Part shown: positions 35,851 through 36,138 of the stretch, piece after piece
How positions within the stretch are numbered: position 1 is the stretch's first letter
Layout: the number at the start of each line of letters is the position of its first letter
NCBI GenBank assembly: GCA_016195275.1
Contig: JACPZZ010000034.1
Location: 1 to 36,138 of the forward strand
Source of the DNA: Candidatus Aenigmatarchaeota archaeon
GTDB taxonomy: Archaea > Aenigmatarchaeota > Aenigmatarchaeia > JACPZZ01
Length of the DNA: 36,138 bases
Reading direction: 5' to 3'
Made by a program: the position numbers and the translations under genes
Notes under the pieces: model-generated
What the model saw: only the letters and a program-made list of their open reading frames with translations
What the model was told of the DNA's origin: nothing
Databases searched by the model: none

Positions 35851-36138
35851 CGGAACTATTGTTCCATCTCCACAAGCGTTACTTCCCGCCTGCCCGGCGG
35901 TAGCTATTTTGAGTATATTCTTTGCAGCGTTTAGGTCCCTGTCGATGCTGAGACCGCACTGTGGACAGTTGTGTGTTCTCTCACACAGTTCCTTACCTAC
36001 AAGAGTCCCGCAGTCGCTGCACGTCTTTGTTGTGTTCTTGGGGTCTACGAATACAACTTTGCAACCAGCTTCTTCCGCTTTGTAGCTGATCATATTCGCA
36101 AACACATTCCATCCGGCATCGTTGATTGACTTGCCGAA
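35821..36138 (-). CDS. tnpB: TnpB RNA-guided nuclease, C-terminal part (runs off the right edge)
   Basis: The visible 105 residues include FGKSINDAGWNVFANMISYK, then the zinc ribbon CSDCGTLVGKELCERTHNCPQ (cysteines at CxxC and CPQCG) and the RuvC-III motif SIDRDLNAAKNILKIA. The C-terminus is GTIVPSLKQEVHIL. All C-terminal catalytic and zinc residues seem intact, so this may be a working element, but the first two RuvC motifs lie outside the window. The ORF remains open through 36138. TnpB cleaves DNA guided by the omega RNA derived from its right end. Confidence 0.9.
   Translation of the reverse strand, partial: FGKSINDAGWNVFANMISYKAEEAGCKVVFVDPKNTTKTCSDCGTLVGKELCERTHNCPQCGLSIDRDLNAAKNILKIATAGQAGSNACGDGTIVPSLKQEVHIL

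Overview
The window looks like an archaeal chromosome segment, most likely from a DPANN-type lineage (Diapherotrites/Woesearchaeota-like is my guess, not proven). The evidence is FEN-1 with a PCNA-binding tail, a cofactor-independent archaeal phosphoglycerate mutase, a form III RuBisCO pathway, class III (archaeal) prepilin signal peptides, inteins, and start codons that mostly sit about 25-29 nt downstream of TATA-like boxes (leaderless promoters).

Left third (1-10915), housekeeping and metabolism. A 5'-truncated TnpB start overlaps a small RHH protein. Next come an RCK-type channel-like protein with an abnormal selectivity filter, fen1 and pcm. The complete AMP-salvage pathway follows: ribose-1,5-bisphosphate isomerase, form III RuBisCO and AMP phosphorylase together convert AMP plus phosphate, via R15P and RuBP, to two 3-phosphoglycerates. 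An SIS-domain protein, an orphan protein, an OGG-type glycosylase and apgM (which takes 3-PGA onward in glycolysis) complete this part. Several spacers carry stacked perfect hairpins with compensatory differences.

Middle (10957-14156), a small accessory island. It has two unrelated AAA ATPases of the nuclease-tailed archaeal/DUF4143 classes, the second behind a strikingly symmetric promoter, followed by decayed TnpB ends.

Right half (14157-35778), a type IV pilus/Tad-like surface machine. Fifteen genes on the minus strand run from an ATPase interrupted by two inteins (2003 codons, about 757 after splicing), through a tandem-T2SSF membrane platform, to thirteen small-to-giant proteins with one N-terminal hydrophobic segment; eight of these show a K-G prepilin-peptidase site. 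Many are Cys-rich and three carry a CGCG or CGC motif at or near the C-terminus. U-rich hairpins directly follow three of the stop codons and may set subunit stoichiometry. Divergent coiled-coil proteins and a tandem pair of multi-pass membrane proteins flank the operon on the right. No prepilin peptidase is visible.

TnpB-family (IS200/IS605) debris occurs at eight places, but no complete transposase gene lies within the window. I saw no rRNA, tRNA or CRISPR array.
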